NCBI GenBank assembly: GCA_006503475.1
Contig: RSEH01000094.1
Coordinates: 1-64,000 of the forward strand
Direction of reading: 5' to 3'
Origin: Stentor roeselii
Taxonomy: Eukaryota > Ciliophora > Heterotrichea > Heterotrichida > Stentoridae
DNA: 64,000 nucleotides
The notes beneath the pieces are model-generated. The model did not search any database. It was not told where the DNA came from and worked only from the letters and a program-made list of their open reading frames with translations. The position numbers were made by a program, and so were the translations under genes. This document shows, one piece after another, positions 38,304 through 47,452 of the stretch. Within the stretch, counting starts at the first letter, position 1; each line of letters starts with the position of its first letter.

Positions 38304-38741
38304 ATGTCCAAAAAACCATCAGCTCGTTCATCCCAAACCGCCAGACGAAAAATAGTCTCATCGCCAGTTTCTTCCGTCATTTCCAAGTCATTCGAAGTGC
38401 TTTCTCTTCAACAAGAAGTGAATGACCTTAAGTCCAGCTTGACTCAAGCCATGTCTGAAGTCGCATCAGTGAAAAAGCATCAAGAAGAAGAAACAAAGTC
38501 ACTGAAACTTGCTTATGCGGAACTGAAAAAAGAACTTGATACTTTAAAGTTCGAAAAAGAAGAAAATGAGATAAAACAAAGTAATGGGATTGAAGAGTAT
38601 AGTAAACTTACTTTGGAACTTATTAAATTGAGGACTGAAATTGATAGGCTGTGCAATTTGTATGAAAGGGAAAAAAGGCTGAACTTGTTGAGAAAGATGG
38701 AAAGTCAAATGGAGGAAAATCTTATTGAAGAGTTTAATTAA
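38304..38741 (+). CDS. Short coiled-coil protein, unknown function
   Basis: 145 residues, ATG to TAA. After a Ser/Lys-rich 30-residue start, nearly the whole protein is coiled coil (about 32-140). There is no known domain. It lies 41 bp downstream of the USP gene on the same strand, and its stop is 5 bp from the convergent GAF-domain gene. Confidence 0.7.
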   Translation: MSKKPSARSSQTARRKIVSSPVSSVISKSFEVLSLQQEVNDLKSSLTQAMSEVASVKKHQEEETKSLKLAYAELKKELDTLKFEKEENEIKQSNGIEEYSKLTLELIKLRTEIDRLCNLYEREKRLNLLRKMESQMEENLIEEFN

Positions 38742-38746
38742 AGTAA

Positions 38747-40630
38747 TCAAATTAAAGTCATTATCATTAGATATGATGGGCTTTCTTCTAAAGTCGTCAA
38801 TAGGAAAAACTTTAAAATTACATCGCATTTTCCTAGACTCAAAGATTCTTCATGTTTAGAACTCTTAGATTTAACGCAGGCCCAGAAACTTTGAATGATT
38901 TGCGGAAATTTAGAAAAAGCTTCAGTTAAACTCGCCCCAATCACCTGTTCCGCCTTGATTCCGAGGAACTCACAAGCGACAGGATTAAGTTTCTGAACAA
39001 CTGCTTGAACATTTAAATGAAAAACCGCTTGTTTTACATTTTGAATACAAAACTCATTGACATCAGCAGTATACAAAACTCCTGAAAGTCTATTAGCAGC
39101 TTCAAAGATTGACTTAAAAGTATCACAAAGAACTGTAATTTTTTTTTCATCACTTTTGCTGAATTTAGAGAAGTTTTTTTTGTTGAGACATTCGATAACA
39201 CCGAGATTTTTTATAGGAACAATCAGGACTTCACGACTGGCGAAGCCAGTCCTTTTGTCTGAGTTTTGTGAGAAAAGCTTGTGGCTTGAATCGGAGTTAA
39301 CGACGGAGTTTGTTGAAAAGGCCAGCCAGGGAAGTCCTTCATTCATCGGAAGTCGAACATGGTCCACTTTCCCAGTCGACGCGACATTTGCCAGTTCTTG
39401 ACTTGCAGGAAGATGCAGAAAAACATTGACTTTTTCACATGATAAGATTTCCATCAAGTTACTCGCCAAAGTGCTTAGAACAGGTACAATAAGTGACTCT
39501 TTCGAACTTTCAATCAAAGGATTTTTCCCTGACTGATGTAAATTCATCAATTTCTCACGAATCTCTATTCCCATCTGCGCCACTGCCAGTTGTTGTGCAA
39601 CATGTCCTAATAAAAAAAGATCCTCTCCAATAAAATCAGTCTTTTTATTGCAACATTCTAAAATCCCTACAGTTTTTTGATCTGTCGTCATCGGAACACA
39701 TGCCAAGTTTTTCGTTACAAAACTGCAAAGCTGGTCATATTGCTTGTCAAACCTCTCGTCATCGCAAGCTGAGTTGATTATCAGAAAATCTTCAACATGT
39801 GCGAAATGGCCAAAGTTTTTATCGATTGTTATGGCTTTAGGAAGCTCTGCTGTCACTGCCACTGAACAAAGTGAGTCCAGGTCATATACAAAAACTGTGA
39901 TTTTTTCAACTTCTAAGATATCTAAAAGCATTTCAAGAGCTCGAGGAAGGAAAATTTCAGGAGAGTTCAAAAATGCGACGTTTCTGAGACTTAGGAAAAG
40001 ACTTAGGGACTCGAATATTATTGTTCGGGTCTTGTACATGAAGAGGTCTTGACTTGTTTTGCCTAAGAGGAACTTCATTACTTTTTGCATCTCGTCTCTT
40101 GAGAGCTGGGAATCGATTATTGACTTCAGGAATTCTGACTCGTGGAAGTCTTGGAAAAGACTTCGCTGCATGCTTGGGTCGAAGATGTAGTTGTGGGTTG
40201 ATATTGATTGAGAGTTTACCTTTGATGAGTTTGAAATTGAGTTCATTAGGGATGTTATGTCTACACTTTGGGATTTTGCACGGAATGATGATTTTTTGTG
40301 GGTTGATAAAGGGGCTAGCTTTCTTGATTCATCTGGTAGTGATGGCAGAGGTGGTAAGGTTTCGTTTAAGTCTTCTGTGATATAACTCGAAAGTATTCCT
40401 ATTATTTGCTTCAAGATTGAGTTGTTTTTTTCAAGGTTGTCTATTTTTCTCTCATAAAGCTTAATTGTACTACGTTGAGATTTAATGAGCATATCTTTTT
40501 CAATCATGAGGTTTCTCGCATCAGCAGGAGATTTGAGGTTCTCATGAATAGGAATCTCTCTTTTTAAATCGAACTTGTTTGTTTTACTGATTCTTGAAGA
40601 AAACGGAAAGCCTTGACCTGAGTCTGACAT
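38747..40630 (-). CDS. Tandem GAF-domain protein with C-terminal PAS-like domain
   Basis: 627 residues. A coiled coil at about 40-75 precedes two GAF domains at about 205-350 and 375-510. The first has the GAF pattern VEKITVFVYDLDSL, ACDDERFDKQYDQL and TVGILECCNKK; the second CEKVNVFLHLP and LGVIECLNKKNF. The last 100 residues look like a PAS fold (VQAVVQKLNPVACEFLGIKA). No phosphodiesterase, cyclase or kinase domain follows, so the protein is a sensor or scaffold rather than an enzyme. GAF domains often bind cyclic nucleotides; whether these do is not evident. Confidence 0.8.
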   Translation of the reverse strand: MSDSGQGFPFSSRISKTNKFDLKREIPIHENLKSPADARNLMIEKDMLIKSQRSTIKLYERKIDNLEKNNSILKQIIGILSSYITEDLNETLPPLPSLPDESRKLAPLSTHKKSSFRAKSQSVDITSLMNSISNSSKVNSQSISTHNYIFDPSMQRSLFQDFHESEFLKSIIDSQLSRDEMQKVMKFLLGKTSQDLFMYKTRTIIFESLSLFLSLRNVAFLNSPEIFLPRALEMLLDILEVEKITVFVYDLDSLCSVAVTAELPKAITIDKNFGHFAHVEDFLIINSACDDERFDKQYDQLCSFVTKNLACVPMTTDQKTVGILECCNKKTDFIGEDLFLLGHVAQQLAVAQMGIEIREKLMNLHQSGKNPLIESSKESLIVPVLSTLASNLMEILSCEKVNVFLHLPASQELANVASTGKVDHVRLPMNEGLPWLAFSTNSVVNSDSSHKLFSQNSDKRTGFASREVLIVPIKNLGVIECLNKKNFSKFSKSDEKKITVLCDTFKSIFEAANRLSGVLYTADVNEFCIQNVKQAVFHLNVQAVVQKLNPVACEFLGIKAEQVIGASLTEAFSKFPQIIQSFWACVKSKSSKHEESLSLGKCDVILKFFLLTTLEESPSYLMIMTLI

Positions 40631-40660
40631 AATGTTAATGAAAATGAACTATAGCGATAT

Positions 40661-41500
40661 TTAGTTTATTAAGAAATTTAAGTAAGATTCAGTTGATTCT
40701 GACCTTTGTGGTTTCTTGCAACAGACCTTTTCTTTAATATCCTCCCTTGCCAATGTAATAATCATGACTATAATCCCTTGAAGATAAACATATATTGATC
40801 CTGCTAACCTGAAGCAACTTGTCCCTTTACTTTCATGGATATACTCCATAATCCTCACACTGAACAGCAAAAGAAAAAGAAATATGAAAAGAATGGAATA
40901 GAGAAGTCCTCTGTCTATCAAAAGTCCAGATAACTCAATCTCTCCTCCTCTTTTTTTAAAAAATCGATACATCCTTGCATAATAAACCAAAGTAGCAATA
41001 ATAATTGAAAAACAAGGCAAATAAACAATAGTATTCCTCCAAATTAACCCAATAAGATCATATTTTAAACCTCCACATACTTCAGAATCGTAACTGTTTG
41101 TGATAAAAGGTAGCAGTTCAATCGAAGGTACGATAACATAAGATAATAATAAAGTGAATAAAAAATATCTCGGGTTGTATTCACCTTGATTAGTCACAAC
41201 ATTATCAAGTGTTTTAGCAATGAAACCAGACCAAATAACATTAGATATTAAGAAAATATTCTTCGAATAAGAAATCGCAAGGCAGAGCGACCCATGTGCG
41301 TCCATAGCAATGATTTCCAAAGTACATCTCACAATACTATTAAGGGCAAGAAAAAATATCACTTTTTTTGTAGTCTTTTCTAGAAGTTTAGGCAGGAGAC
41401 AGAGAATAATAACAAAAATTCCAGCAGCTATTGAAACTGAGCAGACAATTAACCGAAGATATTCTTCATTTTCTCTATCCAGACAATTGTATTTAAGCAT
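40661..41500 (-). CDS. Seven-transmembrane receptor-like protein
   Basis: 279 residues with seven hydrophobic helices, at about 16-38, 46-66, 77-97, 112-133, 152-178, 194-218 and 228-250. A Cys at the start of helix 3 (GSLCLAIS) and another in the loop after helix 4 (SEVCGGLKY) could form the usual GPCR disulfide. The cytoplasmic tail is short and basic with a double Cys (KVCCKKPQR) that could be lipid-modified. The overall shape recalls the cAMP-receptor-like GPCR group, but no diagnostic motif is certain. It lies 30 bp upstream of the GAF gene start, same strand. Confidence 0.65.
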   Translation of the reverse strand: MLKYNCLDRENEEYLRLIVCSVSIAAGIFVIILCLLPKLLEKTTKKVIFFLALNSIVRCTLEIIAMDAHGSLCLAISYSKNIFLISNVIWSGFIAKTLDNVVTNQGEYNPRYFLFTLLLSYVIVPSIELLPFITNSYDSEVCGGLKYDLIGLIWRNTIVYLPCFSIIIATLVYYARMYRFFKKRGGEIELSGLLIDRGLLYSILFIFLFLLLFSVRIMEYIHESKGTSCFRLAGSIYVYLQGIIVMIITLAREDIKEKVCCKKPQRSESTESYLNFLIN

Positions 41501-41541
41501 AATAAAATTATTACAACAAAATAATTATATCATTAACTATC

Positions 41542-42858
41542 TTAAGTCTTTATCTGGTACATGTTATGTTTACTCAGAACAGTCTGATCCTCTTCAAACC
41601 TCCATCTTTCAATCACTCTAGGCGCAAGAAGACCAGCGAAGAACCCTATTCCAAAACTTATCGCAAGGACTATTACGATGAACTCTGCAACTAAAAACGA
41701 TCCAAAACCTTGAGAACATATCTGACTGTCTATGTCTTTACAAAGTTTTTTTATAAAAAAACCATTTCCTAGTTTTTCTAATTTTTTTTGAGAACCTTGA
41801 AGAATTACAAGACTGTTCAACCAAAGTGACTCTTCCAGGTCAGCAGTATTTTTTTTACTTGAACCCTGGTCTTCATAGTGACTTAAATATTTTTGAGTGG
41901 CTTCAGCCAAGTCTTGAATTTCATTTTGAGCCTGTTTAAAAGTTTTTTTGCTTTCTTGAGAAAAATCAAAAAAGTAGTACCCAAGTTCTTGACCCGCAAC
42001 TGGAATCGAGTTTTCAACGTCGCATTCAACGACCTGCTCACAAAAGTCCAGGTAAAGGACTCTTTGCGTCATATACGGCACAAGGACTAAAAAGTCCAGA
42101 GCCATTAAAATCCCGAGAGAAACTGCAAGGATGTACCCAAGAGACTCGATTTTAACTAGAAAGCTTAAAATTCCAATAAAGAAAATAATGAATCCAAAGC
42201 AAAAAACAACGAGAGTCACGATGACTCTTCTGTTATTCACTCTTTCTAAATCATCTTGAAAGTAATTAAATGATTTTTCCATGATTTTCAGTTCTTTTTT
42301 CGGTAACTTTAAGGTGTTAGTGTTAAATTGCAACCCGTCAGTCGAATGAACCATGTTAAAATTGATCAAATAGTCATTAATGAACTGAAAGCTTTCTGAT
42401 GTTTTCAATGAAAAGTCTTGACTTATCGAAAATAGTCTTTCTGATGATTCAGATATTTTCTGGCTTTCAATGAGAAGACTTGCTCCTGAGAGAAAAAAGA
42501 GGAGAAAACTTAAAGTCAATAAAAATCCTGGAGTCCATCGAACGAATTGAGTGAATTCAGAGTTTTTTAGCTTTTTACCACCGAAGTAGCCATAACGCAT
42601 TCTTAGATATACTACTACTGCCAGAGAAATAAAAGAAAGAATTGTTAGGAAGACTGCAAACCAGCTCTCCATTAATAAACCTGAAAAGTAATCTGGGTCT
42701 TCAGGGGTAAATCTTGATGGGATTTGCTCTAAATTAAAATTGAATCGCGGTTTTTTGTTTTTTTCTGAGATTATTTCTAGAAGAGTTGTGTTGATATTTG
42801 GCAGAAAAGTCACTGCTGAAATTTCTTGTAAAAAGAGAAGAGGAAAGATCAATGACAT
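41542..42858 (-). CDS. Five-TM membrane protein, prominin/tweety-like layout
   Basis: 438 residues. A signal peptide is followed by a first helix at about 66-86, a second at about 108-130, an extracellular-type region of about 80 residues, helices at about 212-235 and 243-263, a second outer region with four or more Cys (FCEQVVECDVEN, LCKDIDSQICSQG), and a last helix at about 390-415. This order (5 TM, two large outer loops) is that of prominin, TTYH and plant plasma-membrane fusion-like proteins. The call rests on topology, not on a sequence signature. Such proteins sit at membrane protrusions including cilia. Confidence 0.6.
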   Translation of the reverse strand: MSLIFPLLFLQEISAVTFLPNINTTLLEIISEKNKKPRFNFNLEQIPSRFTPEDPDYFSGLLMESWFAVFLTILSFISLAVVVYLRMRYGYFGGKKLKNSEFTQFVRWTPGFLLTLSFLLFFLSGASLLIESQKISESSERLFSISQDFSLKTSESFQFINDYLINFNMVHSTDGLQFNTNTLKLPKKELKIMEKSFNYFQDDLERVNNRRVIVTLVVFCFGFIIFFIGILSFLVKIESLGYILAVSLGILMALDFLVLVPYMTQRVLYLDFCEQVVECDVENSIPVAGQELGYYFFDFSQESKKTFKQAQNEIQDLAEATQKYLSHYEDQGSSKKNTADLEESLWLNSLVILQGSQKKLEKLGNGFFIKKLCKDIDSQICSQGFGSFLVAEFIVIVLAISFGIGFFAGLLAPRVIERWRFEEDQTVLSKHNMYQIKT

Positions 42859-43080
42859 ATTATCGTTAAAGTTTGAATTAGAAATAAGATGTTTTATTGA
42901 ACTTCAAATAAATTTGAAATGAATAATAAAATCTTAAGATATAGGAAATATCGATTTTGTAATACCTTAAACTAAGATAATATCTTTAACTTTTATATTC
43001 AATATTGATTATTAATTACTTATCTATTAGTATCACCTATCTTAATTATAATATTAATTTAAAAGCATAATTTTGAAATT

Positions 43081-43608
43081 TCACTGAAACTGTTCATCAA
43101 AATCGGAAATCCGTTTATTCATGATTAAAATTTGTTCCTGTATATCAAAGATCTGATCCCTGATATACCTTTTCACATCTCTACACCCAGTGCCATCACT
43201 TCTTCCTTGAAACAAAGAATAATTAAATCCTTTTAATCCTCTTCTAGCCCTTCTCACTCCTGACAGCGCCTCTTGAACTGAGTGTCTCATCCCTCCAAAC
43301 TCGCTTTTACATGATTCAATCTCTCTAAAGACCTTTTTCCTTGACTTAAGATGATGTTCTTTCGATAATCGATAAGTGAAAAGCCTGTCTTTAATCTGTT
43401 CAGCAAGTATTTCATTTTCCATTTCAAGTCCAAGAGTTTCTTGAAAAGATTCCGAGTCAGTTAGGTCAGATTCTTCAGTAGTTATCTGATTTTTCGAGAA
43501 ACTCGGACAAAGGCAGCTCTTTCGTTGGAAAGAAAAGTGACGAAACTGAGTTTCAGTCATTTGTTTTGGATCAAAATTTGAATTTCGAGTATTTGTTTTG
43601 CAGGACAT
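43081..43608 (-). CDS. Unknown charged helical protein (175 aa)
   Basis: ATG to TGA, 175 codons. The N-terminal 60 residues are Ser/Cys-rich, and residues 65-175 are charged and helical with a basic RRARRG centre. No family recognised. It diverges from the TTLL gene over 141 bp. Confidence 0.62.
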   Translation of the reverse strand: MSCKTNTRNSNFDPKQMTETQFRHFSFQRKSCLCPSFSKNQITTEESDLTDSESFQETLGLEMENEILAEQIKDRLFTYRLSKEHHLKSRKKVFREIESCKSEFGGMRHSVQEALSGVRRARRGLKGFNYSLFQGRSDGTGCRDVKRYIRDQIFDIQEQILIMNKRISDFDEQFQ

Positions 43609-43749
43609 GAATTAAATATGGGATACTTTTGATGTGATTCACTATCTTTGAATTCGACTGAAAATTCAACCAAAAACAAAGATTTTTTTAAATTTTTCAA
43701 ATTGAGGAGTTTAAATATTTTACTAAAATTCAATTTTAAAATCTTGAAC

Positions 43750-45495
43750 ATGGAGTCAGAGCAAAAAAGACCTCGTCCTCAGATAGTTTTTAACATCTTT
43801 GACACGAAATATGACATAATTCCTCATATAGTAGAAAAAGTATTTAATTGGAGTTTATCCCGAGATGAAGAAGACGAGTCCTGGGATGTTCTTTGGACAG
43901 ACAATGCAGTTTCCCCAGATCGTTTATCAAGAATGAAGCAATATCAAAAGATAAACCACTTTCCAGGGATGTACGCGATTTCTCGAAAAAATTACCTGGC
44001 CTACAACCTGAACAAGCTTCGAAAGTTATTCCCAGAGGACTACAACTTTTTTCCAAGGACCTGGGTACTTCCAAGTGATTTAGGAGAAATCAAGTCTTTT
44101 TTGATACTGAATAAGTCCTCGTATCTTATTGTTAAACCTGAAGCTTCTTGTCAGGGTCGAGGGATTTTTTTGACTCGAAGATTTGAAGACATTGACAATG
44201 GAGGAAAGTTTGTAGTTCAAGAATACATCAACAAGCCTTTTCTTATTGATTCGCTCAAATTTGACTTAAGGATTTATGTGTTGGTCACTGGATGCTGCCC
44301 TCTTCGCATTTTCGTTCATAAGGATGGGTTGGCGAGGTTTGCTACGGAAAAATACTCGAAGCCTAATCTAGGGAACTGTTATAATATGTGCATGCATCTC
44401 ACTAATTATGCGGTTAACAAGGCTAATCCTAATTTTATTCATAATGGAGATGCGAAAAAGGATTATCTTGGACATAAACGGTCTTTAAAAGCAGCTTTTC
44501 AATATATTGAAAAACTTGGAGTTAATGTTGATGGGTTATGGGCGAAAATTGAAGATATGATTGTTAAGACTATTTGTTCTGTTCAGCCGATTCTTGCACA
44601 TCATTATTTTTCCTGCCAACCTGACGACTACTCAAACTCAATGTGTTTCGAAATCCTCGGCTTCGACGTCCTTCTAGACTCCAACCTGACTCCATACATC
44701 CTCGAAGTAAACCACACCCCTTCCTTCACAACAGACTCCCCACTAGACCTATCCATAAAAAAATCAGTCATCACAGACACTTTGCATCTTTTAAACCTGC
44801 ACCCAAACCATCGAAAGCTTTTTCACCGAAAACAAAAACTTGAAGTGCTTCGAAGAAACCTTTCAGGAAAAATCGAAAAACCCACAAAAGAAGAAAAACT
44901 CCAAAAACGAGAAGCTTGCCAAGTTCAAAGAGACCTTTGGGAACTAAAAAGTTTAAACGGCTTTAAAAAGATATACCCTGGGCAGGAATGCGAAAAATAC
45001 GAAAAGTTCATCAAAGCCGCTGACGAGATCTGGCAGGAATGGACTGGAACGAAAAATGTAAAACTTGAAAAAAAGGGAAAAAACGAGAAGATTGTTCTTC
45101 CTTTAACCAAAAAAAAGGTGAAAGTGGAAAAATGCTCTGATGCTCTTAAGAAACTCGCTATGCCGAAGATAGTTTCTTCTCATGGCAACAACTCGCATAT
45201 TGTCTATAAAAACATCCCGAAGCCTGTGAATAAAACTCTTGGAAACTTGAGTTGTATTAATCTTTACCAGAGAACTATAGAATTACCTGAGAAACCTAAA
45301 CAACAAAAGAGGAAAATTAGTGCTGGACATGAGTTAAATAATAGTAAAACTGAAATACTTCAACCTCCTCAGCAGATTGAAAAGAAATTCAAAAGGATTT
45401 CGTTAAAAGAAATCCTTTCACTTGACTCTTTAGAACTTCGAGCGCATCGAATCAACTCCTTCAGTTTACTGAAAAGTGAAAACATGCAATATTAA
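43750..45495 (+). CDS. Tubulin tyrosine ligase-like (TTLL) enzyme
   Basis: 581 residues from ATG 43750; upstream the frame continues only to a TTG through AT-rich sequence. The TTL core spans about 30-370 with YLIVKPEASCQGRGIFLTRR (ATP-grasp Lys), VVQEYINKPFLIDSLKFDLR, LRIFVHKDGLARFATEKY, MHLTNYAVNKAN and FEILGFDVLLDSNLTPYILE followed by NHTPSF, the Mg-ATP-binding end. The set resembles TTLL6/TTLL13-type polyglutamylases. These add glutamate chains to tubulin in cilia and cortical microtubules. The C-terminal 200 residues are basic, as in glutamylases that bind the acidic tubulin tail. Confidence 0.93.
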   Translation: MESEQKRPRPQIVFNIFDTKYDIIPHIVEKVFNWSLSRDEEDESWDVLWTDNAVSPDRLSRMKQYQKINHFPGMYAISRKNYLAYNLNKLRKLFPEDYNFFPRTWVLPSDLGEIKSFLILNKSSYLIVKPEASCQGRGIFLTRRFEDIDNGGKFVVQEYINKPFLIDSLKFDLRIYVLVTGCCPLRIFVHKDGLARFATEKYSKPNLGNCYNMCMHLTNYAVNKANPNFIHNGDAKKDYLGHKRSLKAAFQYIEKLGVNVDGLWAKIEDMIVKTICSVQPILAHHYFSCQPDDYSNSMCFEILGFDVLLDSNLTPYILEVNHTPSFTTDSPLDLSIKKSVITDTLHLLNLHPNHRKLFHRKQKLEVLRRNLSGKIEKPTKEEKLQKREACQVQRDLWELKSLNGFKKIYPGQECEKYEKFIKAADEIWQEWTGTKNVKLEKKGKNEKIVLPLTKKKVKVEKCSDALKKLAMPKIVSSHGNNSHIVYKNIPKPVNKTLGNLSCINLYQRTIELPEKPKQQKRKISAGHELNNSKTEILQPPQQIEKKFKRISLKEILSLDSLELRAHRINSFSLLKSENMQY

Positions 45496-45612
45496 ATATT
45501 TAACGAAATCTAAGAATTAAAAGACAAAAATAATAAAATCTTTAGTTTACACGAAAAAGTTTATTTAAAATCCGAAGATTCATAATGACCCAAATCGAAT
45601 GAATATAAATAA

Positions 45613-46206
45613 ATGGGAGTTCTTGAAAAATGGAATCGATCTGTGGAAGAGAACTGGGATTATTGGGAGTATTACAGAGATCTTTACGATTATTCTTTAT
45701 CAAAAGGTGCGAATACAATGTTAACTAGTTTTTTATACCCTTTTTTCTACCAGGAAAGACTTGTGAAAAGGGAATTCGCGAAAAACATGCAGCTTCTAGG
45801 AGAACTTTCAAATGAAGAAATCGAAGAATATCAAAAACTTAGAAAGGTTCCTTACCTCAGCAATATCTACAGTTATCACCGTAAACCTTCAGGATCTCTG
45901 CCCCTTGTTTTGTTCCCACCTGCCTTGTACATTGCTCTGGGGTCAGTTCCTTTTGTTATAAGAGCTAATAAAAGTATTTCGTGGTACCTGATGGTTCCTG
46001 TGTTGACCTTGGTGACAACTCACATGTTCGGAGTCAATTATTATCGTCTCAAAATCACTGATTTAGTTGACTGCACTTGCTGGGCACTGCAAAAAAGAAA
46101 ATCTCAAGTTTGGCTTGAACAAAAACGACACCCGACAGCGAAAATTGCACCTTTACCTGAACTCAAGGCTCAGATCTTAGAGATAGTTAGGCAGCATAAA
46201 CCTTAA
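45613..46206 (+). CDS. Small membrane protein with two TM helices
   Basis: 197 residues, ATG to TAA. A cytoplasmic-type N-terminus rich in Trp/Tyr (NWDYWEYYRDLYDYSL) precedes two hydrophobic helices at about 99-117 and 122-145, and a basic tail rich in Lys/Arg. There is no family match I can name. It converges on the patatin gene, 56 bp between stops. Confidence 0.68.
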   Translation: MGVLEKWNRSVEENWDYWEYYRDLYDYSLSKGANTMLTSFLYPFFYQERLVKREFAKNMQLLGELSNEEIEEYQKLRKVPYLSNIYSYHRKPSGSLPLVLFPPALYIALGSVPFVIRANKSISWYLMVPVLTLVTTHMFGVNYYRLKITDLVDCTCWALQKRKSQVWLEQKRHPTAKIAPLPELKAQILEIVRQHKP

Positions 46207-46262
46207 TAAACAGGTTTAAAGATTTTTGGTTTTGTTTAACTTTTTAATAGTTAGAACCTAAT

Positions 46263-47201
46263 CTAGATCTCTTCAAGGCTTAGTGCTTGTTTCTTACCGT
46301 CGGCTATTCCAAGGCTGATCTGCTGCTGCAGTTGGGCAGCAGTGTATTCATAAGGATAACTCGCGCTCGGAAGTTGCTGAGAAGGGTAAATAATGCTTCT
46401 AACATTCAATCCTGCGAATTCATGTTTGGCATTGCTAACAACAGCCATAACATTATTATAAGAGCTGATCTGGAAGTACCTCATGAGTACCTGTAAGGTC
46501 TTATAATGACTAGCATCAACATTAGCAATAGTCTTACCAGCCCCCAAAACGACATCAACAGTAATATCACTAATAGCAGCCCCTTGGCTTTTACAGTAAT
46601 TGACAGCACTCACGATATCCGCAGAGTACAAAATAGACCCAGTCAACAACTGATAGCTGCTATACTTAACAATCGGAAACCAAGCATAATCACTAGCACT
46701 AGCATAAACACCCGTCTTCATAACAGTCGCAGTTTGCTGATTACTCTGAAAATAAACATACTTCGACGACACCAAGTCAGTAGTTCCAACTCCTAAAACT
46801 CTTCCAAAGTTTCCAGTTTGTAATCCATCTAAAGTTTTTTTCATAGGAGAAGAATCATAAAGTCCAGACATGATCAGCAAGCCAGTCACATATCCTCCGA
46901 CCCAGTCCTGATAAAAGCTTTGGTATTGAAAAGAAGTCCAAAAGTTGGTAAGCTTTGTCGCTGCTGCAGCTTCTTGACCTTTAGGATACATCGAAAGCAT
47001 CAAGGCGTTAGTCGCTCCGACGCCGACTCCAGTGACAATGTCCCATTGAGCTTCATCAAGAGGAAGACCCTGGATGAGTCCAGCAACAGCTCCAGCTTCA
47101 TAAGCTCCGAAGTCATTTCCTCCTCCAATGGCAAGTGCCCTGCACCTGGCAGCTTGCGAGTGTTGGACAAGGGTAAAGATCAAAATTCCAGCAATCCACA
47201 T
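46263..47201 (-). CDS. Patatin-like protein, probable secreted pseudo-lipase
   Basis: 312 residues. A signal peptide (1-18) leads to the patatin oxyanion loop GGGNDFGAYEAGA. The nucleophile elbow, normally G-x-S-x-G, reads GVGVG at 58-62, with Gly60 in place of the Ser. The second catalytic residue, normally Asp in DG(G/A), reads TGS at 187-189 in the correct context (ASDYAWFPIVKYSSY before it). Both catalytic residues are therefore replaced. The fold appears kept, with normal length and no frameshift. Patatins are acyl hydrolases; this copy is likely a non-catalytic relative. It is secreted or lies in the lumen. Confidence 0.88.
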   Translation of the reverse strand: MWIAGILIFTLVQHSQAARCRALAIGGGNDFGAYEAGAVAGLIQGLPLDEAQWDIVTGVGVGATNALMLSMYPKGQEAAAATKLTNFWTSFQYQSFYQDWVGGYVTGLLIMSGLYDSSPMKKTLDGLQTGNFGRVLGVGTTDLVSSKYVYFQSNQQTATVMKTGVYASASDYAWFPIVKYSSYQLLTGSILYSADIVSAVNYCKSQGAAISDITVDVVLGAGKTIANVDASHYKTLQVLMRYFQISSYNNVMAVVSNAKHEFAGLNVRSIIYPSQQLPSASYPYEYTAAQLQQQISLGIADGKKQALSLEEI

Positions 47202-47242
47202 TTATATTTTTTCACCAATAGCACTACAACATTATTAGATAG

Positions 47243-47443
47243 TTAAGAAGTTTTGTTGAACTTCTCTTTTCTTGACTGAAGCTCTGCCAGTCGACGAGCT
47301 TCTTCGAGGTCGCGTTCATGTTGTTCGAAAACCCAGTGATAAGGGCTTCTGTCCCATCCACAGAACTCTCCTAAGACCTCGACCCAGAAGACGAATTCAT
47401 CCCAAAGCCAGATGCCTGCTTTTTTAACTCTGCTGCAGTCCAT
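47243..47443 (-). CDS. Small Trp-rich protein (66 aa)
   Basis: ATG at 47443 to TAA. The 66 residues include six Trp (IWLWDEFVFWVEVLGEF) and end in a charged helix (RDLEEARRLAELQSRKEKF). No frame competes on the plus strand and codon choice resembles the neighbouring genes, so it is probably real. It starts 9 bp from the divergent cyclase ATG and lies upstream of the patatin on the same strand. Confidence 0.52.
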   Translation of the reverse strand: MDCSRVKKAGIWLWDEFVFWVEVLGEFCGWDRSPYHWVFEQHERDLEEARRLAELQSRKEKFNKTS

Positions 47444-47452
47444 TATTATAGA
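47444..47452. promoter_or_regulatory. Nine-base space between divergent start codons
   Basis: TATTATAGA separates the small Trp-rich gene from the adenylate cyclase. Core elements of at least one gene must lie inside the other or within the short spacer. Confidence 0.45.
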
